Origin: Marinoscillum sp965229915
GTDB taxonomy: Bacteria; Bacteroidota; Bacteroidia; Cytophagales; Cyclobacteriaceae
Direction: 5' to 3'
DNA: 64,000 bases
Assembly: GCF_965229915.1 (NCBI RefSeq)
Contig: NZ_CBDDJZ010000001.1
Span: forward strand, 3,534,001 to 3,598,000
In this document: positions 51,629 through 60,350 of the stretch, one piece after another
Numbering within the stretch: the stretch's first letter is position 1
How the letters are laid out: every line of letters begins with the position of its first letter
Translations under genes and position numbers: made by a program
Notes under the pieces: model-generated
What the model was told of the DNA's origin: nothing
Seen by the model: only the letters and a program-made list of their open reading frames with translations
Database searches by the model: none

Positions 51629-52414
51629 CTAATACAAAAACCGATATCCCAACCTATCAATCAGCTTTTGTGACGACACGTCCTTGTAGTCCTGCGGTTC
51701 ATCTGAAAACTCGGGTGGTTCCACGCCAAGGCTTTTGGCGGCCTCCAGGTAAAATTCCTTTCTGGAGGGTTTGTTGGGTGAGCAGGCATTGAATACCTCG
51801 CCCCAGATTTGCTCCTTGATGATTTGCTCAATAATGCCAATGCAGTCATCACGGTGGATCATATTCACCGGATTGGTTCCGCCACCCAGGTTTTTCTTGC
51901 CGGCCAAAAAATACGCAGGGTTTCGATCAGGTCCATACAGCCCGCCAAACCGCAGGACAGTTGTTTCGAACGAGTCATCTTCCTTAAAAAGATTTTCCAT
52001 TTTCAGTAAAGGCACACCACCGCGACTCAGACTTTCTGCAGAGGCATCTTCTTCGGTGACTTTAGAGTTGGTGTTGGGGTATACCGCCGTGGAGCTGACG
52101 AACAGTACATGACTCACTTTTTTGGATTTCACTTCTGATCGAATGGAGAGAAGTTGCTTTTCATGAAAATGATCATCCGAATCTCTGTTTCGGGGAGGAA
52201 TGTTGATCACTAACGTTTCACAACTAAAAAACGAAGGATCACCACTGAACTCTGGCGACAGATCAATGAAATAGGGTTTGATACCCAGACGCTCAATTTT
52301 TTTCAGTTTGTGACTAGTCGTAGTGCTCCCGTTGACATCATACCCCTTCTTTGTTAGCTCATCACCTAGCGGAAGTCCTAACCACCCACATCCCAGTATG
52401 GATATTTTGGACAT
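51629..52414 (-). CDS. NAD(P)-dependent epimerase/dehydratase-like protein (YeeZ-like)
   Basis: 261 residues, atypical extended SDR. The N-terminal fingerprint is SILGCGWLGLPLGDEL, followed by FVSSTAVYP, and RFGGLYGPDRNP. The YxxxK catalytic Tyr is not evident at the usual place, as in YeeZ-type members, so the catalytic role is uncertain. It is transcribed alone, 1 nt from the convergent CHAT gene. Confidence 0.8.
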   Translation of the reverse strand: MSKISILGCGWLGLPLGDELTKKGYDVNGSTTTSHKLKKIERLGIKPYFIDLSPEFSGDPSFFSCETLVINIPPRNRDSDDHFHEKQLLSIRSEVKSKKVSHVLFVSSTAVYPNTNSKVTEEDASAESLSRGGVPLLKMENLFKEDDSFETTVLRFGGLYGPDRNPAYFLAGKKNLGGGTNPVNMIHRDDCIGIIEQIIKEQIWGEVFNACSPNKPSRKEFYLEAAKSLGVEPPEFSDEPQDYKDVSSQKLIDRLGYRFLY

Positions 52415-52520
52415 GTATCAAAGTTATCAATTCATTTGACTTTGATTAAATGCTGTGCCTAAATAAAACTATGTCCACAGTACTTTTTATCTTTAATCTC
52501 TGACCTAACTTATATAGATA

Positions 52521-53030
52521 ATGAAATATGCCGTAGTATTTACTTTTCTCATCCTATGTACCATCAATTCCGTTCAGGCACAGGATGAGGATATTGTGAA
52601 GATCATTGACGACCTTACCATCAAGTGGGATGAAGAGGCGAAAACGTTAGAGACTTATGACGGTTTGCGCCGCTATTGCCGAGACAGAGCCTATAGGGAT
52701 AACACAATAGCCTTGCTCAATTCCATCCATCATTACGACAGTTCGCTATACAGCATAGTGAAGGAAAAATATGCCGCTAATCAAGACCCGGAAGCTAAAG
52801 CGACGATCGATGACATAGAGAAGCTCGAACTGGACTATGCCACCAAAAGGTTTCTAAACTTCCTGCGTAGTGAATGTATGTCTTTCAATGACAATGAAAA
52901 CAACAAGAACATTGCCGGGTATGATGAGATGATCCAAGAGATCGAGTTGGAAATGGTGGATTACGTGGAGGCCATCACCAAGCAAATAGATCTGGTGGAC
53001 GAACACGTACATCACCTCAAAGGGCTGTAG
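52521..53030 (+). CDS. Secreted helical hypothetical protein
   Basis: 169 residues with a signal peptide (FTFLILCTINSVQAQ). The mature part is alpha-helical and acidic (LDYATKRFLNFLRSEC..., VDYVEAITKQIDLVDEHVHHL). Family unknown. Ends directly against the convergent heme/copper protein gene. Confidence 0.65.
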   Translation: MKYAVVFTFLILCTINSVQAQDEDIVKIIDDLTIKWDEEAKTLETYDGLRRYCRDRAYRDNTIALLNSIHHYDSSLYSIVKEKYAANQDPEAKATIDDIEKLELDYATKRFLNFLRSECMSFNDNENNKNIAGYDEMIQEIELEMVDYVEAITKQIDLVDEHVHHLKGL

Positions 53031-54386
53031 CTATTCGTAGTATGCACCGAAGAGGATCATCATTTCATCTGTACTTCTCAAGCCAAATTTCAGATCTCTG
53101 GACTCCCAGTTATCGTAGGTGGCTTCCAGGCGCAGACCTTCGCCAGCTTCCAGAAGAAGTGGTGGGTCAAGCTGCAGGATGGGTGGATGTTCCCAGTCGT
53201 TGGAGTAGTAGATGAGTTCTTCATTTCGGGCTCCTCCCACTATGTACACTTTAAATTCGGTATTGTGCTCGTGCGCATGTGACCAGAGCTGAAAGATGTT
53301 TCTCGGTTGGCTGAAGGTATATGTTTTCTCTATCGTAGTGACTTTGTTGGCAGGGAGTACAAAATCCTGATTGTTAAGGTTCAGAATTTGTGCCTGATGC
53401 TCTACCTCTTCTTCTGGTATGGTATGAATGTTGGCATAAACCTCACCTGTGATGGTTTCCTCTGTTCTGTTGGCATAATGACTGTTCAGGTCAAAGCCGG
53501 AATTGGCCGGTACTTTTAGTGCCACACCTTTCGGATAATTGTACCTGAGTGTGGGAACTTGCGTGCCAGCGATGAACTCATGATACTGCATGAAAAATAA
53601 GGTATTGAAATTATATCCACCACTGGAAGTATACACGTCTCTAATAACTCCCGTTTGCGGCAGATCCGAGCTATAATCTTCAGGAAAGCTGTACAGTATA
53701 AAATGATGACTGCCAGCCTTCATGGCAATTTCGTAGCTAGAAATGTACAGTGGACTTTCATTATTTAATGGCTCGTAAATAAATAGTTCCCGGTCAGAAT
53801 TGGCTGGAACGTCAAATGGCTCCACATGAAACTGAACGCCAGACGTTGGAATGGCTAACGGCTCAAAAGGTGGTGTTTGAAACTTACTGGTGTCATTAAG
53901 AAGTGTTCTATCCACCAGGTCACCATCTTTTGGCGCTCCGGCCAGTATCCATTGGCGGATGTACTCTAGCTGACCGTTGGTCAAAGGATCACCACCCAGC
54001 GGCATCAAACTGCCATATCCTGGATGGTCTGAATAGAAGTGCTCCTGATCCAGCACGTTAATTTTTTCCCACAAAAAACTACTGTAGATACTTTCCAGCC
54101 CTTTATCACCTACTAATAATAATCCATCCTCTTGTGCACTTTCATTTTTAGGGCTTCTGTTGACCAGCTGCTGGTAGGAAACATCCGCAGTAAGCACTAA
54201 ATCTGACTGTCTGGCAAAGGAAGATCCAGCCACATGACAGCTGATGCAAGACTGATCCCAGATAGCACCCTGAATTACTTCATAGGTCGTTTCATATTGC
54301 TCCAATGGGTCAGCCGGTGTTTCAGCTTCTTTTTTGCATGACACAAAACACGTGGCAATCGTAAGGGAAATAGCTAATTTCTTCAT
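53031..54386 (-). CDS. Lipoprotein with heme-c site and PHM-like copper monooxygenase domain
   Basis: 451 residues. Lipobox ISLTIATCFVSCKK. An N-terminal cytochrome-like segment has the heme motif DQSCISCHVAGSS. The C-terminal two thirds resembles the copper type II ascorbate-dependent monooxygenase fold: AGSHHFILYS (CuH pair), LNSHYANR, WSHAHEHNTEFKVY (HxH of CuM) and the Met ligand in TDEMMILFGAYY. The full His/Met set of PHM appears to be present. It may oxidise a small extracellular substrate with electrons passed from the heme. Neighbours give no pathway. Confidence 0.8.
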   Translation of the reverse strand: MKKLAISLTIATCFVSCKKEAETPADPLEQYETTYEVIQGAIWDQSCISCHVAGSSFARQSDLVLTADVSYQQLVNRSPKNESAQEDGLLLVGDKGLESIYSSFLWEKINVLDQEHFYSDHPGYGSLMPLGGDPLTNGQLEYIRQWILAGAPKDGDLVDRTLLNDTSKFQTPPFEPLAIPTSGVQFHVEPFDVPANSDRELFIYEPLNNESPLYISSYEIAMKAGSHHFILYSFPEDYSSDLPQTGVIRDVYTSSGGYNFNTLFFMQYHEFIAGTQVPTLRYNYPKGVALKVPANSGFDLNSHYANRTEETITGEVYANIHTIPEEEVEHQAQILNLNNQDFVLPANKVTTIEKTYTFSQPRNIFQLWSHAHEHNTEFKVYIVGGARNEELIYYSNDWEHPPILQLDPPLLLEAGEGLRLEATYDNWESRDLKFGLRSTDEMMILFGAYYE

Positions 54387-54442
54387 TTGGGGCTTTTTGA
54401 GAGCTATAAGTTAAGTATTTCTTCACTGGAATTTGGAGCTAG

Positions 54443-54928
54443 CTACTCATAATGCGTCTTTAGCAGGTCAATTATCCTGGACACTGCAGGGCATACCATT
54501 GTATTTTTAAAGGTCAGATTAGTGATCTGATACATACGTTTGCGGTCCGTGTGTGGGTACTCGCGACATGCCTTTGGACGACTCTCATACACAATGCACT
54601 TATTATCCGCACCTAAAAAAGGACAAGGCGAAGAGGTGAGTACATAGTCATTGTCTTCGTCTAGCCGCAGATAGGTGTCTATGAATTCAGACACCTTCAT
54701 CTTAAAGGTCTTAGCCAGCCGCTCAATATCTGACATCTGAAAAATAGGGGAGGTGGTTTTGCAGCAGTTGGCGCATTCCAAACAATCGACCTCTGCAAAA
54801 ACTTCCTCATGCAAGGCATGAAACTGATCATCCAGGTCTTTTGGTCTTTTTTTCTTTAGTTTTTGAAGGAAGCTTTTGTTGGATTTGGATTGATCTTGGG
54901 CTTTTTTGAGATCCTCATCGTAAATCAT
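54443..54928 (-). CDS. YkgJ-family cysteine-cluster protein
   Basis: 161 residues. An initial Lys-rich helix precedes the Zn/Fe-chelating cluster: DCLECANCCKTTSPIF, then SSPCPFL..NKCIVYESRPKACREYP, and a final Cys (MVCPAV). This is the CxxCxxCC...CPF...C.IY..RP..CR pattern of YkgJ. Function unknown; the family is thought to bind metal. Confidence 0.92.
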   Translation of the reverse strand: MIYDEDLKKAQDQSKSNKSFLQKLKKKRPKDLDDQFHALHEEVFAEVDCLECANCCKTTSPIFQMSDIERLAKTFKMKVSEFIDTYLRLDEDNDYVLTSSPCPFLGADNKCIVYESRPKACREYPHTDRKRMYQITNLTFKNTMVCPAVSRIIDLLKTHYE

Positions 54929-54961
54929 TCAGCAAAAGTAGTGGAGAAGTTGTAACCTTTT

Positions 54962-55003
54962 TTCGACAATTACGAAATATATATTAATTTCGATTTTGTC
55001 GAA
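54962..55003. promoter_or_regulatory. Large inverted repeat upstream of the second padR gene
   Basis: Left arm 54962-54978 and right arm 54987-55003 are complementary over 14 of 17 positions. The outer 8 bp (TTCGACAA / TTGTCGAA) are perfect and the inner CGAAAT / ATTTCG are perfect. It ends 14 nt before the PadR ATG, which fits an autoregulatory operator. Confidence 0.6.
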
Positions 55004-55017
55004 TAAATAAAACGGAA

Positions 55018-55350
55018 ATGAAAGGAACCAATATCGGGGAGCTCGAAGAACTAGTGTTACTGGTAGTCGCCAACTTGTATGACAGTGCCTATGGTATTGC
55101 CATCAAGCAGGAGATTGAAGAGAAGTGCAGCAGGACCATTACCATCAGCACGGTACACAATGTTCTGCAAAGACTGCAGGAAAAGGACTTTTTGGAGTCC
55201 AGGTATAGTGACCCTACACCAGAGCGTGGCGGTAAGCGCAAGTTGCTTTTTCGAGTAACTCCTTCTGGTCAGGCAGCTCTGGAAAATTCCAGATCTATGC
55301 GCGAGTCACTATGGCAAACAATTCCCAAAGTAGCTTTTGATAGAAAATGA
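55018..55350 (+). CDS. PadR-family transcriptional regulator (second copy)
   Basis: 110 residues; MKGTNIGELEELVLLVVANL, then the recognition helix in ITISTVHNVLQRLQEKDFLES and the wing ERGGKRKLLFRVTPSGQAAL. The overall plan matches the 44.7-kb PadR. Its stop overlaps the permease start by 4 nt (ATGA). A large inverted repeat upstream is its likely operator. Confidence 0.93.
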   Translation: MKGTNIGELEELVLLVVANLYDSAYGIAIKQEIEEKCSRTITISTVHNVLQRLQEKDFLESRYSDPTPERGGKRKLLFRVTPSGQAALENSRSMRESLWQTIPKVAFDRK

Positions 55351-58022
55351 GTCAGTTCCCACCAAAATACGTCGAGCGACTGTTGCGGCTTTTCTTCCGT
55401 CAGGAACTGTGGGAATCCATTGAAGGCGATCTGCAGGAGCTCTATACTTATGAAGTAGAGCAAATTGGGCACGCCAAAGCCCGATGGCGCTATCTCCTGA
55501 ATGCACTGGCTTTTTTCAGATTTCACAGACTAAGACAATACTCAAAAACTCAAAATCAAATGGACTTACTCAAAAACTATTTAAAAGTCTCCTTCAGAGA
55601 CATTAGGAGGCATCGTGTTTTCTCAGCCATTAACCTGTTTGGTCTGGTGACAGGATTTACCGTTTTACTTCTAGTCATCCAGTTCGTGCTGTTCGAAACG
55701 GGATTTGATCAATTCAATAGCCAATATGATCGAACTTTCCGGATCATCAACGATCGGTATCAGAATGGACAACTGGTACAGCATGGCTCGATCACCTATC
55801 CAACGATTGGGCCTACGCTCAAAAAGGAATATCCAGAAGTGGAACATTACACGCGACTAATGCCAGGTTCACGCAACTATCTGCATTACGCAGACGATCA
55901 GTTTTTGATCAACGAGTACTTTTGGGTGGACGAATACTTTTTGGATGTATTGGATTATAGGCTACTGGTTGGTAATCGGGAAGAAGCCCTAAAGGAATCC
56001 GCTTCTGTAGTGCTGACCAGGTCTTATGCTGAGAGACTCCTGGCTCAAGGGCAAAGCCTCAGTGATCTCTTAGGGCAGGAGGTGCTCATTAATGATTGGG
56101 ATTTTCATTGCAAAGTGACTGGTGTAGTAGAGGATTTACCAGCCCAATCTCACATCCAAAGCGATCTGTTCATTTCGTATAAAACGTTTATCCGGTTGGC
56201 GGGTGAAGGTGCTGACAATAGTTGGCAGTGGTCCGATTTTTACCATTACATTGTATTGAAGCCCGGGGTAGATGCTAAGCGTTTTGAGCAAAAACTGGAG
56301 CAATTTAGCGATCGGTTTTTTCAAGGTGGAGAAGTGTCTGGTGCTGAGGAGGAGTTTCATTTGCAGCCATTGGGAGCTATTCATCTGGACGATTCGCTGG
56401 AGTATGAATATGCCAGAGTGGTAGATGGACAATTCGTGTGGCTTATTCTGGCTATAGCAGGTGTGATCATGCTGATCGCCTGGATCAATTACATCAACCT
56501 GACTACCAGTAGGGCATTGGAGCGAGCTAAGGAAGTAGGTGTTCGAAAAGCTATGGGTGCTTATCACAACCAGATTTTTGGACAGTTTTTGACTGAATCC
56601 ATTTTGCTGAACGTGGTGGCTTTGATTAGTGCCATTGTGCTCGTAGTATTGCTTCAGCCGGTTTATCGGGATGTTACTGACCTGCCACTTACCTTATCAT
56701 TGTTATTAACTTCCAGCATCTTTTCGATCCCGTTTCCGGTGATTTTCCTACTTGGGTTTAGTCTGGTGGTGTTAGTTATTGGTATTTATCCTGCCCGGCT
56801 TATTTCCAGGTTTAGACCCGAAGAGGTGATCAAAGGTAAGTTTGCACTTGTTGGAGATTTGGTTCACATGCGGAAGCTGCTGGTGGTCGCACAGTTTACA
56901 GCAGCTTTGATTCTCATAGCTACCTCTACTGCTATTTATCGTCAGATTTCATTCATGCAGTCTCAGGATCTGGGCATGAATATGTCCGATAATCTCGTGA
57001 TCTATGGACCGGATCTTACGGATTTTGATAGCGTTTATATCGCTAAGTTTGAGAGCTTCCGTGGCGAGTTGATGAGCAAACCAGCTGTGCAATCCGTCAC
57101 CTCTACTGGTCGGTTGTTTGGGGACAAAATGCCGCGTTCGTTTATGATGAGGTCCTCTGCTGATCCTGATCAGCAAGATATCACCAGCAACTGGTTGCCG
57201 GTAGATTATGGGTTTTTGGATCAATTTGGCATTGAAGTGCTTGCAGGTAGATCTTTCGATCGGTCTGATTACCATACCAATGGAAGGCAGGTAAATACTG
57301 CCCTTATCAATGAGGCTGCGATCGATCAGTTTAAATTCAAAGATGCTGCTTCTGCTGTAGGTGGACAGATTACACTGGCGGATAGAGGTAGATCCTACCG
57401 GATTGTAGGAGTAGTGAGTAATTTTCATCAGCGTACGCTGCGAGAAGATATTGAGCCGATTCTTTTCTTCCCGTTTTATGACAATAGTCATTTTATCTCG
57501 ATTAAGTATCTGCCGGGTATGGAAGAACAAGCGATTGATGCAGCTCAGGAAGTTTTTGCCAAATTCTATCCGGGTAATTATTTTGATTACTTGTTCTTGA
57601 AAGATCATTTCGATGATTTGTATCGAGCTGATGAGCGAATAGGGTCTATTTCGGCTGGGCTTACCATTATTGCCATTAACCTGGCAGTTCTTGGACTGTA
57701 TGGATTGGTACTGATTACCCTCATCAAAAAGACCAAGGAGATTGGTATCAGGAAAGTGCTTGGAGCCAGTCTATCGGAACTACTCGGACATTTTGGAGCC
57801 CAGTTCATCTTGCTAGTAGGAGGTGCAGCCGTGTTGGGCATTCCTATCAGTTACCTATTTGTTGAGCGGTTTTTGCAGGATTATTCTTACAATACTGGAG
57901 TTGAATGGTGGGTGATTCTAACTGCAGCACTCTCCATGGTGGTTTTGTGTGGATTCACAGTCTTATTACAAACGAGGAGAATATCTCACAACAATCCCGT
58001 GGAATCCCTTCGCTATGAATGA
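55347..58022 (+). CDS. MacB/FtsX-type ABC permease with N-terminal prefix domain (second copy)
   Basis: 891 residues. Prefix (LLRLFFRQELWESIEGDLQELY...WRYLLNALAFFRFH), then two FtsX-like halves with the loops RAKEVGVRKAMGAY and KTKEIGIRKVLGASL, and C-terminus NPVESLRYE. Coupled to PadR by ATGA. It is a diverged paralogue of the permease at 42 kb: same domain order and ending, but sequence clearly different in the periplasmic domains. No ATPase gene nearby. Confidence 0.92.
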   Translation: MSQFPPKYVERLLRLFFRQELWESIEGDLQELYTYEVEQIGHAKARWRYLLNALAFFRFHRLRQYSKTQNQMDLLKNYLKVSFRDIRRHRVFSAINLFGLVTGFTVLLLVIQFVLFETGFDQFNSQYDRTFRIINDRYQNGQLVQHGSITYPTIGPTLKKEYPEVEHYTRLMPGSRNYLHYADDQFLINEYFWVDEYFLDVLDYRLLVGNREEALKESASVVLTRSYAERLLAQGQSLSDLLGQEVLINDWDFHCKVTGVVEDLPAQSHIQSDLFISYKTFIRLAGEGADNSWQWSDFYHYIVLKPGVDAKRFEQKLEQFSDRFFQGGEVSGAEEEFHLQPLGAIHLDDSLEYEYARVVDGQFVWLILAIAGVIMLIAWINYINLTTSRALERAKEVGVRKAMGAYHNQIFGQFLTESILLNVVALISAIVLVVLLQPVYRDVTDLPLTLSLLLTSSIFSIPFPVIFLLGFSLVVLVIGIYPARLISRFRPEEVIKGKFALVGDLVHMRKLLVVAQFTAALILIATSTAIYRQISFMQSQDLGMNMSDNLVIYGPDLTDFDSVYIAKFESFRGELMSKPAVQSVTSTGRLFGDKMPRSFMMRSSADPDQQDITSNWLPVDYGFLDQFGIEVLAGRSFDRSDYHTNGRQVNTALINEAAIDQFKFKDAASAVGGQITLADRGRSYRIVGVVSNFHQRTLREDIEPILFFPFYDNSHFISIKYLPGMEEQAIDAAQEVFAKFYPGNYFDYLFLKDHFDDLYRADERIGSISAGLTIIAINLAVLGLYGLVLITLIKKTKEIGIRKVLGASLSELLGHFGAQFILLVGGAAVLGIPISYLFVERFLQDYSYNTGVEWWVILTAALSMVVLCGFTVLLQTRRISHNNPVESLRYE

Positions 58023-58037
58023 TCACCATTTGATCAT
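58019..58037. terminator. Short hairpin between convergent genes
   Basis: ATGATC (58019-58024) / GATCAT (58032-58037) with a 7-nt loop between the permease stop and the HD-domain gene stop. Weak T tails, so a tentative terminator. Confidence 0.35.
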
Positions 58038-58532
58038 AGGAAATGGGTTTAATGGATGATTGAGGGCGTGATGAAAACTTTTGCGAAGGATCAACTTAGT
58101 AAATGCTTTTCTTGGGTATTGACGCTCAAGGTCCTGGATGATACTAATGGGGATGTTGAAACGAATCTTTCCAGCGGTCAGATCAATGAGATCGGCTTTT
58201 CTGAAAGCTTCCGCTTCAATGTTCCCTTTGATCTTTCGAAGCTTGTGGTGGTGTGAGATGATGAACTTAATTTCTTCTGACAAGAGCTGATAGTCAGAGC
58301 CACTCAGGTAGGTATTAGCCAAGTGTGCTGATCCGGGTAGGTAATTCATGGTCTGATTGACCCAGATGTCCAGGTCATGAAAAGCCGCTGAGATGGCCAG
58401 TTTTTTGCTTTCCCGCATGAGTAACAGCGTAGTGGCGTAGTGATAGACCCGTTGGGCATGGTTATGATAGGCATCATAATCCGCCCCCAAAGATTCCCGG
58501 TATTTATGTAAGATTTGGGTGATTAGTTTCAA
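58023..58532 (-). CDS. HD-domain protein
   Basis: 169 residues. Metal-binding HD pattern: HNHAQRVYHYATTLL (first His), AAFHDLDIW (HD), ISHHHKLRK and KADLIDLTAG (final Asp). Likely phosphohydrolase; substrate unknown. Its start overlaps the DinB stop by 4 nt (ATGA), so it is the second gene of a pair. Confidence 0.88.
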   Translation of the reverse strand: MKLITQILHKYRESLGADYDAYHNHAQRVYHYATTLLLMRESKKLAISAAFHDLDIWVNQTMNYLPGSAHLANTYLSGSDYQLLSEEIKFIISHHHKLRKIKGNIEAEAFRKADLIDLTAGKIRFNIPISIIQDLERQYPRKAFTKLILRKSFHHALNHPLNPFPMIKW

Positions 58533-58990
58533 GTAGGTGTGTTGGATTTGAGCAAATATATCTGGCCGAGGTGGTAGATGTCATGCTGAATCACTCCTGC
58601 CAGTAAATGCTTGAAGTCATATTCTTCTCCCGGGACCATTTGCTGAAGCAGCTCATCACTCTCAGCTGAGATAAGTTCAAGCAGCAGTTTTTGGGTTTGT
58701 TTAAACTCGCTGTACAGTCGGGTCTTGTCCTCTGGGGTAAATTCTCTATGAGTCCAATCCTCTTCACTGCCCACTTGGAGCTTGGTGGGATTATTCTGTA
58801 ATTTGTGTATGGCAAAGCGTCTCCATGAGATCATATGAGCGATAATTTGTCCAATGCTATGACCGTCGGGAATGCGATTGGAAAGCATTTCTGGTTTGAT
58901 GGCTTGTAGGTAAGCCGATATGGAATTACCAAACCAGGGATTACCCTCATAGACCTCTGCAAGTTGGTGGCTTATTTCGGCGAGATTCAT
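58529..58990 (-). CDS. DinB/YfiT-like protein
   Basis: 153 residues, four-helix-bundle DinB fold. GHSIGQIIAHMISWRRFA (metal His) and HLLAGVIQHDIYHLGQI (H-x3-H) supply the three His of the metal site. Often thiol-transferase-like in detoxification. A -7-like TATCTTTG (minus strand, 59040-59047) lies upstream. Confidence 0.9.
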   Translation of the reverse strand: MNLAEISHQLAEVYEGNPWFGNSISAYLQAIKPEMLSNRIPDGHSIGQIIAHMISWRRFAIHKLQNNPTKLQVGSEEDWTHREFTPEDKTRLYSEFKQTQKLLLELISAESDELLQQMVPGEEYDFKHLLAGVIQHDIYHLGQIYLLKSNTPT

Positions 58991-59063
58991 GTAGGAATTT
59001 ACCTATTTGCTCCCAGTAATTCAATAACCCAATTAGAAGCAAAGATACAAAAACCTAAACAAC

Positions 59064-59072
59064 CGATTGCGT
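59064..59072. promoter_or_regulatory. Predicted LacI-type site, copy 1
   Basis: CGATTGCGT within ACAACCGATTGCGT, in the divergent region between the DinB gene and the mannonate oxidoreductase gene. The same 9-mer recurs at 60072 and 60210. Confidence 0.5.
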
Positions 59073-59092
59073 AGATAAACCAAATACCCTAT

Positions 59093-59115
59093 ATTCGGGT
59101 TCTCTTAACTCGAAT
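59093..59115. promoter_or_regulatory. Imperfect inverted repeat before the mannonate oxidoreductase gene
   Basis: ATTCGGGTT (59093-59101) and AACTCGAAT (59107-59115) are complementary at 8 of 9 positions with a 5-nt centre, 46 nt upstream of the start codon. A second-regulator operator candidate. Confidence 0.4.
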
Positions 59116-59160
59116 GAGCGGGTACATTTTTTTTGCATGGATTGAATTTTTGAGGATTAG

Positions 59161-59973
59161 ATGGGAAAATCAGGTTTAAAGGACAAAGTAGTAGTAATCA
59201 CTGGTGGTGCAGGAGTCATCGGAGGAGAGTTAGCTATGCATTTTGCCAAACTGGGAAGTATCATCGTTGTCCTTAATAGAGATCAGCAAAAAATTGATAA
59301 GAAGGTGTGTGAGCTCAGAGAGCACTCTCCGAAAAGTATTGGACGTGTGTGCGACGTGTTAAATATCGATGAATTAAAGGCAACCAATCAAGCCATTAAA
59401 GAAGAATTTGGCCGGATAGATATCTTGATCAACGCAGCAGGAGGAAATATTCCAGGTGCTACTCAGCTTCCGGATCAGGAGGTTTTCGATTTGGACATTT
59501 CTGCGGTGGATGGAGCCGTGCAGCTCAATCTTCATGGAACCTTATATCCAACACTCGTTTTTGGAAAAACGATCGCTGAAAATGGCTCTGGTAGCATCAT
59601 TAATATTTCGTCTATGGCGACTTATTCCTCTATAACAAGGGTTATGGGATACTCCATGGCTAAATCCGGTGTTAATTCTCTTACCCAGTGGCTGGCTTGT
59701 GAGATGGCTAAAAAATATGGTGATCAATTGCGTGTTAATGCCATAGCTCCGGGATTCTTTATAGGGGAGCAGAACAAGTCACTCTTGTTGAATCCTGACG
59801 GTTCTCTGACCGATAGAAGCGAAAAAGTCATTAACAAAACCCCAATGGCTCGTTTTGGTAGGATAGAAGAGCTCACAGGGGCAGTAGAATTTTTATGTTC
59901 AGATGCTGCCAGTTTCATCACAGGAGTGGTATTGCCTATTGATGGAGGTTTCAGTGCCTTCAGTGGCGTCTAA
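59161..59973 (+). CDS. uxuB: D-mannonate oxidoreductase (fructuronate reductase), SDR type
   Basis: 270 residues. Rossmann TGGAGVIGG (TGxxxGxG), NAAGGN, catalytic Ser in IINISSMATY, and YxxxK in GYSMAKSG. The C-terminal signature APGFFIGEQN, DGSLTDRSEKVINKTPMARFG and PIDGGFSAFSGV closely matches SDR-type mannonate oxidoreductases such as Bacillus YjmF, used to reduce D-fructuronate to D-mannonate. This points to glucuronate catabolism. It is flanked by CGATTGCGT sites and followed by SusC/SusD. Confidence 0.88.
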   Translation: MGKSGLKDKVVVITGGAGVIGGELAMHFAKLGSIIVVLNRDQQKIDKKVCELREHSPKSIGRVCDVLNIDELKATNQAIKEEFGRIDILINAAGGNIPGATQLPDQEVFDLDISAVDGAVQLNLHGTLYPTLVFGKTIAENGSGSIINISSMATYSSITRVMGYSMAKSGVNSLTQWLACEMAKKYGDQLRVNAIAPGFFIGEQNKSLLLNPDGSLTDRSEKVINKTPMARFGRIEELTGAVEFLCSDAASFITGVVLPIDGGFSAFSGV

Positions 59974-60071
59974 AGCTTTTCCTCAATTTTCAACGAAGTG
60001 TTTACCTCCAATTGATCGGGAGAAACGGTTTCTAAAAATGCCTTTATCCCCGCAAAAAGGCCTATATCTAT

Positions 60072-60080
60072 CGATTGCGT
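60072..60080. promoter_or_regulatory. Predicted LacI-type site, copy 2
   Basis: CGATTGCGT within TATCGATTGCGTA, in the 377-nt gap between uxuB and susC. A related, weaker half-site (GCAAACGATTTC) lies at 60140-60151. No ORF of note occurs in this gap. Confidence 0.5.
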
Positions 60081-60205
60081 AAAAGAATTGCAATAAAACG
60101 ACAATTTTATTGATGTTTCTTTTGATGTGAGATGTTTAAGCAAACGATTTCATTACGTTTATAGCAATTAATTGAGATTTTTCTAAATAATTTTAATTAG
60201 TTACA

Positions 60206-60218
60206 CAATCGATTGCGT
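60206..60218. promoter_or_regulatory. Predicted LacI-type site, copy 3, with palindromic core
   Basis: CAATCGATTG (60206-60215) is a perfect 10-bp palindrome with central CG, extending to CGATTGCGT at 60210-60218. It is the best operator candidate for the susCD transcript. Confidence 0.55.
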
Positions 60219-60350
60219 TTTTTTTGATTTAGTACTACTTTCATTCCCTGATTTGCTATTGTGCAAAACGTACATTCTTCTATTCATCAATGAGACAATC
60301 ATTCTTTGAAAAGGAGAACATGTAAAACCTAACAAAATGATGTATGTATT

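Noticed and set aside
56949..57608. 219-codon minus-strand ORF inside the second permease
   Set aside because: Antisense frame of a clear FtsX permease; composition (Arg/Ser/Ile-rich, His) is typical of a shadow.
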